From Streptomyces sp. NBC_01275 (lineage in GTDB: Bacteria > Actinomycetota > Actinomycetes > Streptomycetales > Streptomycetaceae), in NCBI RefSeq assembly GCF_026340655.1, contig NZ_JAPEOZ010000001.1, positions 1,612,001 to 1,676,000 on the forward strand: a stretch of 64,000 bases of DNA, given 5' to 3'. Position numbers and translations under genes: made by a program. The notes beneath the pieces were generated by a model. The model was not told the origin of the DNA, searched no databases, and saw only the letters and a list, made by a program, of their open reading frames with translations. Within the stretch, counting starts at the first letter, position 1; each line of letters opens with the position of its first letter. Below are positions 37,221-44,959 of the stretch, piece after piece.

Positions 37221-38720
37221 TCACCGCGTCGACGGATTTCCGGGGAGCACCTCGTCGCAGGCTGCCCGCAGCCGTCGTACGCCTTCCGTGATCTCCTCCG
37301 CGCCCGCGACCGCGGCGAAGCTCAGCCGGACGTGGGCGGCCGGGGGTTCGGCGCTGAAGTACGGGCGGCCGGGGGTGAGGGCGACGCCCGCGCGCAGGGC
37401 GGCGGCCGTGAACGCGGTGTCCGCCCCGGAGCCGAAGGCCTGGGAGGCGCCCCCGGCGCCGTCGGGCAGGCGCAGCCACAGGTGGTAGCCGCCGGACGGG
37501 ATGTGCGGGAGCGCGAGTTCGGGCAGGCGCTGGGCCAGGGCGGCGGTCATGGTGTCGCGCCGTTCCTTCAACTCGCCCGCGAGGGAGCGCAGATGACGTG
37601 TCCAGGCCGGTGAGCCGACGAGTTCGAGGGCCGCCTCCTGGAGCGGGCGGGGCACGAAGAAGGCGTCGACGACCTGAATGGCCCGCAGCCGCTCCAGGAC
37701 GGGCCCGCGGGCGGCCAGCGCGCTGACCCGGAGGCTGGGCGAGGTCGCCTTGGTGAGCGAGCTGACGTGGACGACGACGCCGTCGGCGTCGTCGGCGGCC
37801 AGCGGCCGGGGCAGCGCTCCGGCGTCCGCGTGCGCGAGCCGGCGTACGAAGTCGTCCTCGACGACGAACGCGCCCGCCTCCCGTGCGATGCGCAGCACCT
37901 CGCCGCGCCGGGCGGGGGCCAGGACGGCGCCGGTCGGGTTCTGGAACAGCGGCTGGCAGACGAAGACCCGGGCGCCGGTCGCCCGGAACGCGTCGGCGAG
38001 CAGCTCCGGGCGCACCCCGTCCGGGTCGACCGGGACGGGCACCGGGCGCAGCCCCGCCGAGCGGGCGATCGCCAGCATGCCGGGGTAGGTGGGCGACTCG
38101 ACGAGCACCGGCGCGCCGGGCGGGGCGAGGGCGCGCAGGGCGGTGGTGAGCGCCGCCTGGCCGCCCGCGCCGACCAGCACCTCGGCCGCGGTCACCGCGC
38201 CGCCGATGGTGCGCGCGAACCACTCCCGCAGCTCCAGCAGGCCCTCCAGCGGCGGCCGCCCCCAGGCGCCGGGCCGCCGTCCGGCCCGGGCCAGGGCGGC
38301 GGCCATCGCGCGTTCCGGCTGCAACGAGGGGTGCAGATAGCCGCCGTTGAACTCGATCACGCCGGGCGGCGGGGCGGCCAGCGAGACCGTGACGCCGGAG
38401 GCGTCGACCGAGCGCGGGATCAGGTCGGCGGCCCCGTCCGCGCTGAGGGCGACCTCCTGCCAGGAGGTGTCGCCGGCCGGGGCGGCGGTCGTACGGGCCG
38501 GTCGGGCCCGGAAGGCTCCGGCGCCGGGCCGGGTCACCACCAGTCCCTCGGCGGACAGCTGCGCCAGGGCGCGCGAGACGGTCACGGGGCTCACCCGGAA
38601 CCGTTCGACCAGAGCCCGGCTCGACGGGAGCTTTCCACCCGGCGAGTAGCGGTCCAGCTCCCGACGCAGCTGATTCGCCAGCTCGCTCACACTGCCACCC
38701 GCACTGCTACTCTCGTACAT
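37221..38720 (-). CDS. MocR-type regulator: GntR winged helix fused to aminotransferase domain
   Basis: A 499-residue transcription factor. Residues about 10-75 are a GntR winged helix (LPSSRALVERFRVSPVTVSRALAQLSAEGLVVTRPG); the rest is a fold-I aminotransferase domain (QPLFQNPTGAVLAPARR, VVEDDFVRRLAH, PLP lysine in SSLTKATSPSLRVSA). These proteins bind PLP or PLP-amine adducts and usually control a neighbouring gene. The divergent EamA exporter shares its start region: the two start codons overlap in CATG at 38718-38721, so both mRNAs are probably leaderless. Confidence 0.9.
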   Translation of the reverse strand: MYESSSAGGSVSELANQLRRELDRYSPGGKLPSSRALVERFRVSPVTVSRALAQLSAEGLVVTRPGAGAFRARPARTTAAPAGDTSWQEVALSADGAADLIPRSVDASGVTVSLAAPPPGVIEFNGGYLHPSLQPERAMAAALARAGRRPGAWGRPPLEGLLELREWFARTIGGAVTAAEVLVGAGGQAALTTALRALAPPGAPVLVESPTYPGMLAIARSAGLRPVPVPVDPDGVRPELLADAFRATGARVFVCQPLFQNPTGAVLAPARRGEVLRIAREAGAFVVEDDFVRRLAHADAGALPRPLAADDADGVVVHVSSLTKATSPSLRVSALAARGPVLERLRAIQVVDAFFVPRPLQEAALELVGSPAWTRHLRSLAGELKERRDTMTAALAQRLPELALPHIPSGGYHLWLRLPDGAGGASQAFGSGADTAFTAAALRAGVALTPGRPYFSAEPPAAHVRLSFAAVAGAEEITEGVRRLRAACDEVLPGNPSTR

Positions 38721-38736
38721 GAAGACACAGAGTAGC
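38706..38736. promoter_or_regulatory. Shared divergent promoter/operator of mocR and eamA
   Basis: Perfect inverted repeat GCTACTCT (38706-38713) and AGAGTAGC (38729-38736) surrounding the overlapping start codons. Each arm contains TACTCT, a -10-like hexamer for its own strand, 5 nt (EamA) and 8 nt (MocR) from the start codon. One protein bound here would block both promoters. A second inverted repeat, GCTATCG/CGATAGC, lies just inside the EamA frame. Confidence 0.65.
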
Positions 38737-39660
38737 GCTATCGCCGCACCGCCGATAGCAGTCACCACCCCGCAGACAAGCCCCCCGCAGGCGGAGCCCC
38801 GGGCGAGCGGTCTCGGCACGCTCCAGGCCGCTCTGGGCGTCGTCGCCTTCTCCCTCACCTTCCCGGCCACCGCCTGGGGCCTGGAGGGCTTCGGACCGTG
38901 GTCCCTGGTCGCCGTGCGCTGCGTCCTGGCCGCGCTGATCGCCGGCGGATGTCTGCTCGCCCTCCGCGTCCCGCCGCCCGCCCGGCGGCACTGGGCGGGG
39001 CTCGCCGTGGTGGCCGCCGGAGTGGTCGTCGGCTTCCCGCTCCTGAGCACGCTCGCGCTGAAGACGTCCACCACCGCGCACGCCGCCGTCGTGGTCGGCC
39101 TGCTGCCGCTGACGACCGCGCTGCTGTCCGCCCTGCGCGTCGGAGCCCGCCCCTCGCGCGCCTTCTGGGCGGCGGCGCTGGCCGGCGCCGCCGCCGTGGC
39201 CGCGTTCACCGTGCAGCAGAGCGGCGGCGCCCTCACCGGCGCCGACCTGTATCTGTTCGGGGCGCTGCTGGTGTGCGCGGCCGGCTACACCGAGGGCGGC
39301 CGGCTGGCCCGGGTCATGCCGGGCTGGCAGGTCATCGGCTGGGCGCTGGTGCTCTGTCTGCCGCTCAGCGTGCCCGCCGCCGCCCTCGCGCTGGCGCAGG
39401 AGCCCGTGCACCTGACCGCCCACAGCGTGACCGGGCTGCTGTGGGTCGCGGCCGGGTCGCAGTTCCTCGGGCTGGTCGTCTGGTACCGGGGCATGGCGGC
39501 GATCGGCATCCCCAAGGCCAGCCAGTTGCAGTTGGCCCAGCCGCTGCTCACACTGGTGTGGTCGGTGCTGCTGTTGGGCGAGCACCTCACGCCCGCCGCT
39601 CCGCTGACGGCGGCGGCCGTGCTCGTCTGCATCGCCGTCACGCAGCGGGCACGCGGCTGA
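38719..39660 (+). CDS. EamA/DMT-family transporter
   Basis: A 313-residue drug/metabolite exporter with ten predicted membrane helices in two EamA repeats (about 33-165 and 180-310). Typical elements: FPATAWGLEGFGPWSLVAVRC in repeat one and PKASQLQLAQPLLTLVWSVLLLGEHL in repeat two. The substrate is unknown; pairing with a MocR regulator suggests a vitamin-B6 compound, amine or amino acid (inference). No ribosome binding site precedes the ATG, consistent with a leaderless transcript. Confidence 0.9.
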   Translation: MKTQSSAIAAPPIAVTTPQTSPPQAEPRASGLGTLQAALGVVAFSLTFPATAWGLEGFGPWSLVAVRCVLAALIAGGCLLALRVPPPARRHWAGLAVVAAGVVVGFPLLSTLALKTSTTAHAAVVVGLLPLTTALLSALRVGARPSRAFWAAALAGAAAVAAFTVQQSGGALTGADLYLFGALLVCAAGYTEGGRLARVMPGWQVIGWALVLCLPLSVPAAALALAQEPVHLTAHSVTGLLWVAAGSQFLGLVVWYRGMAAIGIPKASQLQLAQPLLTLVWSVLLLGEHLTPAAPLTAAAVLVCIAVTQRARG

Positions 39661-39709
39661 GGTACGTACGACGTCCGCTGCTCCCCCACCAGGTGAGGAG
39701 GCCCCACAG

Positions 39710-39907
39710 ATGCATGCGAGCAAGGGCGACCAGCTTGTCCAGCACGGCAGGGTGGTCGGCGAACACGACAAGGTAGGCGAGATCGTCGAGGTCATGGGCC
39801 AGGAGGGCAACCCCCCGTACCGCGTCCGCTTCGCGGACGGCCACGTGGGCGTGTGCTCCCCCGGCCCCGACACGGAGATCCGCCACAGGTCCCAGGACAC
39901 TCGGTAG
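39710..39907 (+). CDS. DUF1918 small protein
   Basis: A 65-residue soluble protein matching DUF1918: MHASKGDQLVQHGRVVGEHD, GEIVEVMGQEGNPPYRVRF, DGHVGVCSPGPD. Small SH3-like barrel proteins of unknown role, common in actinobacteria. GAGGAGG lies 8 nt before the ATG. It follows the EamA gene by 49 nt. Confidence 0.88.
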   Translation: MHASKGDQLVQHGRVVGEHDKVGEIVEVMGQEGNPPYRVRFADGHVGVCSPGPDTEIRHRSQDTR

Positions 39908-40017
39908 ATCAGAACGGCAGATCAGAACGGCAGATCAGAGCCGTAGATCAGAGCCGTAGATCACCACGGTGGATCCCCGCCGTGGATCATCACGCGCGGA
40001 TCAGAACGGTGGATCAG
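39907..40017. repeat. 13-bp minisatellite with nine GATC-headed units
   Basis: GATC occurs at 39907, 39920, 39933, 39946, 39959, 39972, 39985, 39999 and 40012, a 13-bp period broken by one 14-bp step. Typical unit: GATCAGAACGGCA, with later units diverging (GATCACCACGGTG, GATCCCCGCCGTG). It fills the space between DUF1918 and the convergent GHL10 gene and touches both stop codons. Confidence 0.9.
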
Positions 40018-41267
40018 CTCGGGGGCTTCGCCGTCTGCCCGTAGTGGTCGGCGACCACCCGGGCCATCGCGCCGATCCGGTCCGTCCGCACGTCCTTGGC
40101 GGCGAAGAAGACGTGCCCGCGCACCTGCGGGTACGCGTCGCCCAGATCCAGGTGCCGCGACAGCTCGGCCGGGTCCTGCCAGGCCGCGGGCTGCGCCGGA
40201 TCGCCCTGCCGGTACAGCGCCTCGCCGAGGTACAGCCGGGTCCGGCTGCCCTTCGCCACCGCCGCCCACCAGGGCACGAGCTTGGCGTAGTCGGCGGCGG
40301 AGAGGCCGATGTTCCAGTACAGCTGCGGTACGACGTAGTCGATCCAGCCCTCGCGCACCCACTTCCGGGTGTCGGCGTGGATGTCGTCGTACGACTGCAG
40401 CGCCCGGGTGTCCGAGCCGCGCGAGTCGCTGGCGACGTTGCGCCACACCCCGAAGGGGCTGATCCCGAACTGCGTGCTCGGGCGTACGGCCTTGATCCGG
40501 GCCGCCGTCTCCAGCACCAGCTTGTCGATGTTGTCGCGCCGCCAGGCGGCCCGGGTCGAGAAGTCGCCGCCGTGGGCGTCGTAGGCGGCGTCGTCGTCGA
40601 AGGTCTGGCCGGCCACCGGGTAGGGATAGAAGTAGTCGTCGAAGTGCACGGCGTCCACGGGATACTTCGACACCGCGTCGAGGATCGCGTCCTGGACGAA
40701 GGCGCGGACCTCCGGCAGCCCGGGGTTGTAGTAGAGCTTCCCGCCGTACGTCACCACCCAGTCGGGGTGCTTGCGCGCGGGGTGGGAGGCGACGAGCCTG
40801 GCGGGGTCGGCCTGGGTGGAGACCCGGTAGGGGTTGAACCAGGCGTGCAGGTGGAGTCCGCGCGCATGGGCCTCGGTGACGGCCGTGCCCAGCGGGTCCC
40901 AGCCGGGCGACTTGCCCTGGGTGCCGGTGAGGACCTGCGACCACGGCTCGTACGACGAGGGCCACAGCGCGTCGGCCGCGGGCCGCACCTGGAAGACCAC
41001 CGTGTTGAGGCGGTTGCGTACCGCCAGGTCGAGCCAGGCGATCAGCTCCGCGCGCTGCTGCGCGGCGGTCAGGCCCGCCTTGGACGGCCAGTCGCGGTTG
41101 GTGACCGTGGCCAGCCACATGCCCCGCATCTCGCTCTCGCCCGCCGCACGGGGGCGTCGGGAACCGGCCGTCGCGCCCGTCGCCGTGCCCGTCGTCGCGC
41201 CCGCACCCGTCGTCGTGACCACCGACAGCGCCGCCAGCGCGAACGCCCGGCGGGTCAGTCGCCCCAT
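40014..41267 (-). CDS. Tat-exported glycosyl-hydrolase-like protein (GHL10, YngK type)
   Basis: A 417-residue protein with a twin-arginine signal (MGRLTRRAFALAALSVVTT) and a GHL10 domain: EMRGMWLATVTNRDWPS, FQVRPAADALWPSSYEPWS, GLHLHAWFNPYRV, DAVHFDDYFYPYP and FGISPFGVWRN. The family is a TIM barrel predicted to act on cell-wall or extracellular glycans; substrate unproven. The second in-frame ATG (MGRL) is preferred because the Tat motif then lies at the true N-terminus and GGGGA precedes it. Its 3' end runs into the 13-bp minisatellite. Confidence 0.87.
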   Translation of the reverse strand: MGRLTRRAFALAALSVVTTTGAGATTGTATGATAGSRRPRAAGESEMRGMWLATVTNRDWPSKAGLTAAQQRAELIAWLDLAVRNRLNTVVFQVRPAADALWPSSYEPWSQVLTGTQGKSPGWDPLGTAVTEAHARGLHLHAWFNPYRVSTQADPARLVASHPARKHPDWVVTYGGKLYYNPGLPEVRAFVQDAILDAVSKYPVDAVHFDDYFYPYPVAGQTFDDDAAYDAHGGDFSTRAAWRRDNIDKLVLETAARIKAVRPSTQFGISPFGVWRNVASDSRGSDTRALQSYDDIHADTRKWVREGWIDYVVPQLYWNIGLSAADYAKLVPWWAAVAKGSRTRLYLGEALYRQGDPAQPAAWQDPAELSRHLDLGDAYPQVRGHVFFAAKDVRTDRIGAMARVVADHYGQTAKPPS

Positions 41268-41471
41268 CGCACACATCCCCACTACACCGTGGATCCGCTC
41301 GGTCACGGATCGTCTCGGGGCACAGCATGCCCCCACCCCGACGATCGATCATCGATACTTGCTAGTAACGTGCACGATCGGAGCAGGCCGACCGGGACGC
41401 CGACCGAAACCCGGTCCACGATCCGGCAGACCTGTCACAGCCGGCAGAGACAGCGCAGCGAAGGGGACGAT

Positions 41472-42329
41472 GTGACCGACATCCAACGCGTCGGAGTGGT
41501 GGGCTGCGGCCAGATGGGGGCCGGCATCGCCGAGGTCTGCGCCCGTGCCGGGCTGGACGTCAAGGTCGCCGAGACCACCGGCGAAGCCCTGGAGATCGGC
41601 CGCACCCGGCTGTTCAACTCCCTGGCCAAGGCCGCCGACCGCGGCAAGATCTCCGCGGAGGACCGGGACGCCACCCTGGCGCGCCTGAGCTTCACCACCG
41701 ACCTCGGCGAGTTCGCCGACCGCGACCTGGTGATCGAGGCCGTCGTCGAGAACGAGGGCGTCAAGACCGAGATCTTCCAGGTCCTCGACCAGGTGGTGAC
41801 CCGCCCGGACGCGATCCTGGCCTCCAACACCTCCTCGATCCCGCTGGTGAAGCTGGCGGTCGCCACCTCACGGCCCGACCAGGTCGTCGGCATCCACTTC
41901 TTCAACCCGGCCCCCGTGCAGCAGCTCGTCGAGCTGATCCCGGCGCTGACCACCTCCGAGGGCACGCTCAGCCGGGCGCAGCTGTTCGCCGAGAAGACGC
42001 TGGGCAAGCACGCCATCCGCGCCCAGGACCGCTCCGGCTTCGTGGTGAACGCGCTGCTGATCCCCTACCTGCTCTCCGCGATCCGGATGTTCGAGACCGG
42101 CATCGCCAGCCGCGAGGACATCGACAACGGCATGGAGCTGGGCTGCGCCCACCCGATGGGCCCGCTGAAGCTGTCCGACCTGATCGGCCTGGACACGGTC
42201 GCCTCGGTCGCGCAGTCGATGTACGACGAGTACAAGGAGCCGCTTTACGCCGCTCCCCCGCTGCTCCAGCGCATGGTGGACGCGGGCCGCCTCGGCCGTA
42301 AGACCGGCTCGGGCTTCTACACCTACTGA
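41472..42329 (+). CDS. 3-hydroxybutyryl-CoA dehydrogenase
   Basis: A 285-residue NAD-dependent dehydrogenase oxidising or reducing short 3-hydroxyacyl-CoA. Rossmann motif VGVVGCGQMGAGIAE; catalytic His/Glu region in VVGIHFFNPAPVQQLVELI; SNTSSIPL and GCAHPMGPLKLSDLIGLD are diagnostic. GTG start after AAGGGG. Divergent from the GHL10 gene. May serve butyrate/PHB-type metabolism or supply of ethylmalonyl precursors (inference). Followed by a strong terminator. Confidence 0.93.
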   Translation: MTDIQRVGVVGCGQMGAGIAEVCARAGLDVKVAETTGEALEIGRTRLFNSLAKAADRGKISAEDRDATLARLSFTTDLGEFADRDLVIEAVVENEGVKTEIFQVLDQVVTRPDAILASNTSSIPLVKLAVATSRPDQVVGIHFFNPAPVQQLVELIPALTTSEGTLSRAQLFAEKTLGKHAIRAQDRSGFVVNALLIPYLLSAIRMFETGIASREDIDNGMELGCAHPMGPLKLSDLIGLDTVASVAQSMYDEYKEPLYAAPPLLQRMVDAGRLGRKTGSGFYTY

Positions 42330-42348
42330 CTACCCACCGTGTTCGGTA

Positions 42349-42380
42349 CGGGCCCGGCGCTCTTCGGAGCGCCGGGCCCG
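42349..42380 (+). terminator. 14-bp stem TTCG-loop terminator
   Basis: CGGGCCCGGCGCTC-TTCG-GAGCGCCGGGCCCG: perfect stem with a stable UUCG tetraloop, 20 nt past the dehydrogenase stop. Confidence 0.85.
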
Positions 42381-42512
42381 CGGCATTCACACACCGTGTG
42401 CGCGCCGGGCCCGCATATGCCGCTCGCACACTCTCCCCATCGGCCCACCAGGCGAGTTCACTCTTCATGCACATGCAAGGGATGTGAGACGACTACGGAA
42501 AGGAGCGGACAC

Positions 42513-42770
42513 GTGACCGCCGATCCCGAGCATCCCGTCGTCCATGGAGAACTCGCAGAGTTACGTCGTCGACTCGACGTGGCGTACGCCCGCGTCGAGG
42601 GCGGACTGGCGCTGCTGACGCACCGGACCGAGGAGTCCGCCAAGGAGATCGACGAACTGAGCACCCGGATCGTCACGCTGGAACACGCCCGCTGGCCGCT
42701 GCCGGCCATCGCGGCGCTGACCGCCGTCGGCGCTCTGGCGGTGACGGTCTGGCAGGCCCTCGGACACTAG
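42513..42770 (+). CDS. Small tail-anchored membrane protein
   Basis: An 85-residue protein with a predicted coiled-coil (ELRRRLDVAYARVEGGLALL..EIDELSTRIVTLEHA) and one C-terminal membrane helix (about 62-82). The family is unnamed to me. AAAGGAG sits 7 nt before the GTG start. Convergent with the Nudix gene, 15 nt apart. Confidence 0.75.
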   Translation: MTADPEHPVVHGELAELRRRLDVAYARVEGGLALLTHRTEESAKEIDELSTRIVTLEHARWPLPAIAALTAVGALAVTVWQALGH

Positions 42771-42785
42771 GACCGGTCCAGCCGA

Positions 42786-43316
42786 TCAGCTGGGCCTGAG
42801 ATGGTGCAACAGCAGTAACGCGGCTGCCATGTTGGCGGCCGGGACCTCCCCACGGGCGACCATGTCGGGGACGAGCTTGAGAGGAACCCATTCCCGGCGG
42901 TCCGACTCGAAGTCGTCCACGGGATGTCCCACGTACTCGCCCTCGTCCGACCAGTAGATGTGATGCCGGGCGTCCGTGAGGCCGTTGGACGGCTCCACGC
43001 TCATGAGGTGGTGCAGGGGCCCCGGTCGCCAGCCGGTCTCCTCCTCGAGTTCCCTGGCGGCCGCGCGGGCGATGTCCTCGCCGTCCTCGACGACGCCCGC
43101 CGCGAGTTCCCACCCCCAGCTGTCGGTGATGAAGCGGTGCCGCCACAGGAGGAGGACCTCGTTGGCCTCGTTGACGACCGTGGCCACGGCGACGGGCCGC
43201 AGCCGTATGAGGAAGTGGTCGAGGTGTCGGCCGTCCGGCAGCTCCACATCGGCCAGATTGACACTGAACCAGCGGTTTTCATACACAGTTCGTTCGTTCT
43301 GTTTTGTCCACTGCAC
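42786..43316 (-). CDS. Nudix hydrolase (ADP-ribose pyrophosphatase-like)
   Basis: A 176-residue hydrolase of nucleoside diphosphate derivatives. The Nudix box is perfect: G-x5-E-x7-REL-E-EE-T-G-W, seen in GVVEDGEDIARAAARELEEE. The preceding RPVAVATVVNEANEVLLLWRHR pattern resembles ADP-ribose pyrophosphatases. GTG start with AGGTGG 7 nt upstream. It lies 86 nt downstream of the NsdA-like regulator on the same strand. Confidence 0.9.
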   Translation of the reverse strand: MQWTKQNERTVYENRWFSVNLADVELPDGRHLDHFLIRLRPVAVATVVNEANEVLLLWRHRFITDSWGWELAAGVVEDGEDIARAAARELEEETGWRPGPLHHLMSVEPSNGLTDARHHIYWSDEGEYVGHPVDDFESDRREWVPLKLVPDMVARGEVPAANMAAALLLLHHLRPS

Positions 43317-43402
43317 GGTTCTGCCACCTTCCGTCGGGTGAGTGGCAATATCGCAGCAGGGACTGTGCCTCGCCGGTGTTCGGGTTCCCCCTCCGGGCCG
43401 TT

Positions 43403-44743
43403 CTAGAGCGGTACGCGCAGGGCTCCGTCGATCAGTTCGGCGGCCTCGGCCGTGCCCGCGCAGCTGCTGCGCGCCAGGTGCTCGCGCACCGCCCGGAGTC
43501 TGTCGCGCAGACGCTGGGACTCCATCCCTCGGGCCTGTTCGGCCATCTGCACCGCGGTGACCACCGCCTTGTCGGCATGGCCCTGGCGCAGCTCGATCGT
43601 GCTGAGCATGGCCAGCCGGTGCACCCGCCCCCGATCGTGCGCCGGACTGTCGACCGCGGCCGTGGCGTGCTCCGCGGCGGCGGCGATGTCGCCCAGGCTG
43701 AGCAGGGCCTCCGCCACCTGGACGTTGACCAGACCGGGCTGGACATAGCCGGTCTCGTCGGGCTCGCGCCCGCGCCGGATGCGTTCGGCGGCCGTCTCGG
43801 CCCGCCGGATGCACGCCAGGGCGCTCGTGCCGTCGCCGAGGTGGGCGTACGCCTTGGCCTGCATCGCGTACAGGTCGGAGGCGAGAGCGGGGGTGATGTG
43901 CCGGCCTGCGGTCCGCAGCGCGGCCTCCGCGAAGGCGACGGCCTGCCGGTACTCCCGCATGAACAGCGCCTGGTTGACGAGCAGGGCGATGACATACGCC
44001 CCAAGACCCTGGTCCCCGCTGGCCTTCGCGAGTCTGAGCGCCTGGTGGAAGTAGCGCTGGGCGAGGCCGTGCGCGTCGGAGTCGTACGCGCAGATGCCGG
44101 CGACCGCGACCAACCCGCCGGTGGCCCGGTGCAGTTGACGGCCCGTCTCGTCGGTGTAGCTGCCGCGCAGCAGCGGGGCGGTCTCGGCGTTGAGGAAGCC
44201 GACGATACGGCTGCGGGTCGCGATGCCGCCGGCCTTGCGGTACATCTGCTCGTAGTGGGCGCGGGCCGCGCGCAGCATCTCGATGTCCGCGGAGGTGACC
44301 CGGTGCCGGCCGCCGCGCGAGACGTCGACGTCCTCGGGCGGGTTCTCCCACTCCCATACGGGCATCACGGCGGGAGTCCCGGTGACCGCGGGCGCGCCGA
44401 GGAGATGCGGGCGCTGCTGCTCGTCGGAGCGCCACAGGGCGGTGGCCCGCTCCACGAAGCCGGACAGCGAGGAGCCGTGCGCGGTGGCCGGCGCGCCCGG
44501 GACGCCGAGGCCGATGTCGTCGAGGGTGACCGGGCGGTGCAGCCGGCCCGCGAGCACCTCGCAGATCAGGTCGGGCACCTGACCGCGCGGCCGCTGGCCC
44601 TTCAGCCAGCGGGCGACCGCCGTGTGCTCGTAGCGCAGGGCCAGTCCGCGGGCCCGTCCGGCCTGGTTGACGTGGGCGGCGAGGCCCGCGTGCGAGATGC
44701 CCGCCTCGTCCAGGATCGCGTCGAGCAGAGTGTTGGGCTGCAT
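43403..44743 (-). CDS. HTH-TPR transcriptional regulator (NsdA/NsdB-like)
   Basis: A 446-residue protein with an N-terminal lambda-repressor-type domain (about 1-75; TLLDAILDEAGISHAGLAAH, HTAVARWLKGQRPRGQVPDL) and a long helical C-terminal half with TPR-like repeats (AQRYFHQALRLAKASGDQGL, QAVAFAEAALRTAG, SDLYAMQAKAYAHLGD). Proteins of this layout include Streptomyces NsdA/NsdB, negative regulators of sporulation and antibiotic production; membership here is by eye. An inverted repeat TTCACAC-3-GTGTGAA lies 46 nt upstream. The upstream part of the open frame is not counted. Confidence 0.8.
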   Translation of the reverse strand: MQPNTLLDAILDEAGISHAGLAAHVNQAGRARGLALRYEHTAVARWLKGQRPRGQVPDLICEVLAGRLHRPVTLDDIGLGVPGAPATAHGSSLSGFVERATALWRSDEQQRPHLLGAPAVTGTPAVMPVWEWENPPEDVDVSRGGRHRVTSADIEMLRAARAHYEQMYRKAGGIATRSRIVGFLNAETAPLLRGSYTDETGRQLHRATGGLVAVAGICAYDSDAHGLAQRYFHQALRLAKASGDQGLGAYVIALLVNQALFMREYRQAVAFAEAALRTAGRHITPALASDLYAMQAKAYAHLGDGTSALACIRRAETAAERIRRGREPDETGYVQPGLVNVQVAEALLSLGDIAAAAEHATAAVDSPAHDRGRVHRLAMLSTIELRQGHADKAVVTAVQMAEQARGMESQRLRDRLRAVREHLARSSCAGTAEAAELIDGALRVPL

Positions 44744-44788
44744 GGGTGCCCCCCGGTGCCTCGGTGCCGTCAGAGTAGTGGGTGCGTC

Positions 44789-44805
44789 TTCACACGGGGT
44801 GTGAA
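44789..44805. promoter_or_regulatory. Inverted repeat upstream of the HTH-TPR regulator
   Basis: TTCACACGGGGTGTGAA: perfect 7-bp arms, 3-nt spacer, 46-62 nt before the start codon. Likely an autoregulatory operator. Confidence 0.55.
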
Positions 44806-44887
44806 CGGAGTACGCGTATCCGCAGGGTGCGCGCACTGTCGCGGAGGGTTCGCAGCCGGTTGACTGAAATGCCTCGCAAGAGGCCGG

Positions 44888-44925
44888 CCGGGCCGCCGGC
44901 TCCCCCTCATAAAGCGGCGGCCCGG
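44888..44925 (-). terminator. 11-bp stem downstream of the SpoIIE-type gene
   Basis: CCGGGCCGCCG pairs with CGGCGGCCCGG around a 16-nt loop, 35 nt past the phosphatase stop. Confidence 0.6.
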
Positions 44926-44959
44926 CGTAGCGCTCCGCGGGTGGGCGGAACCTCAGGGG

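Noticed and set aside
39907..40017. CRISPR array
   Set aside because: Period of 13 bp, units contiguous without spacers and no cas genes; this is a minisatellite.
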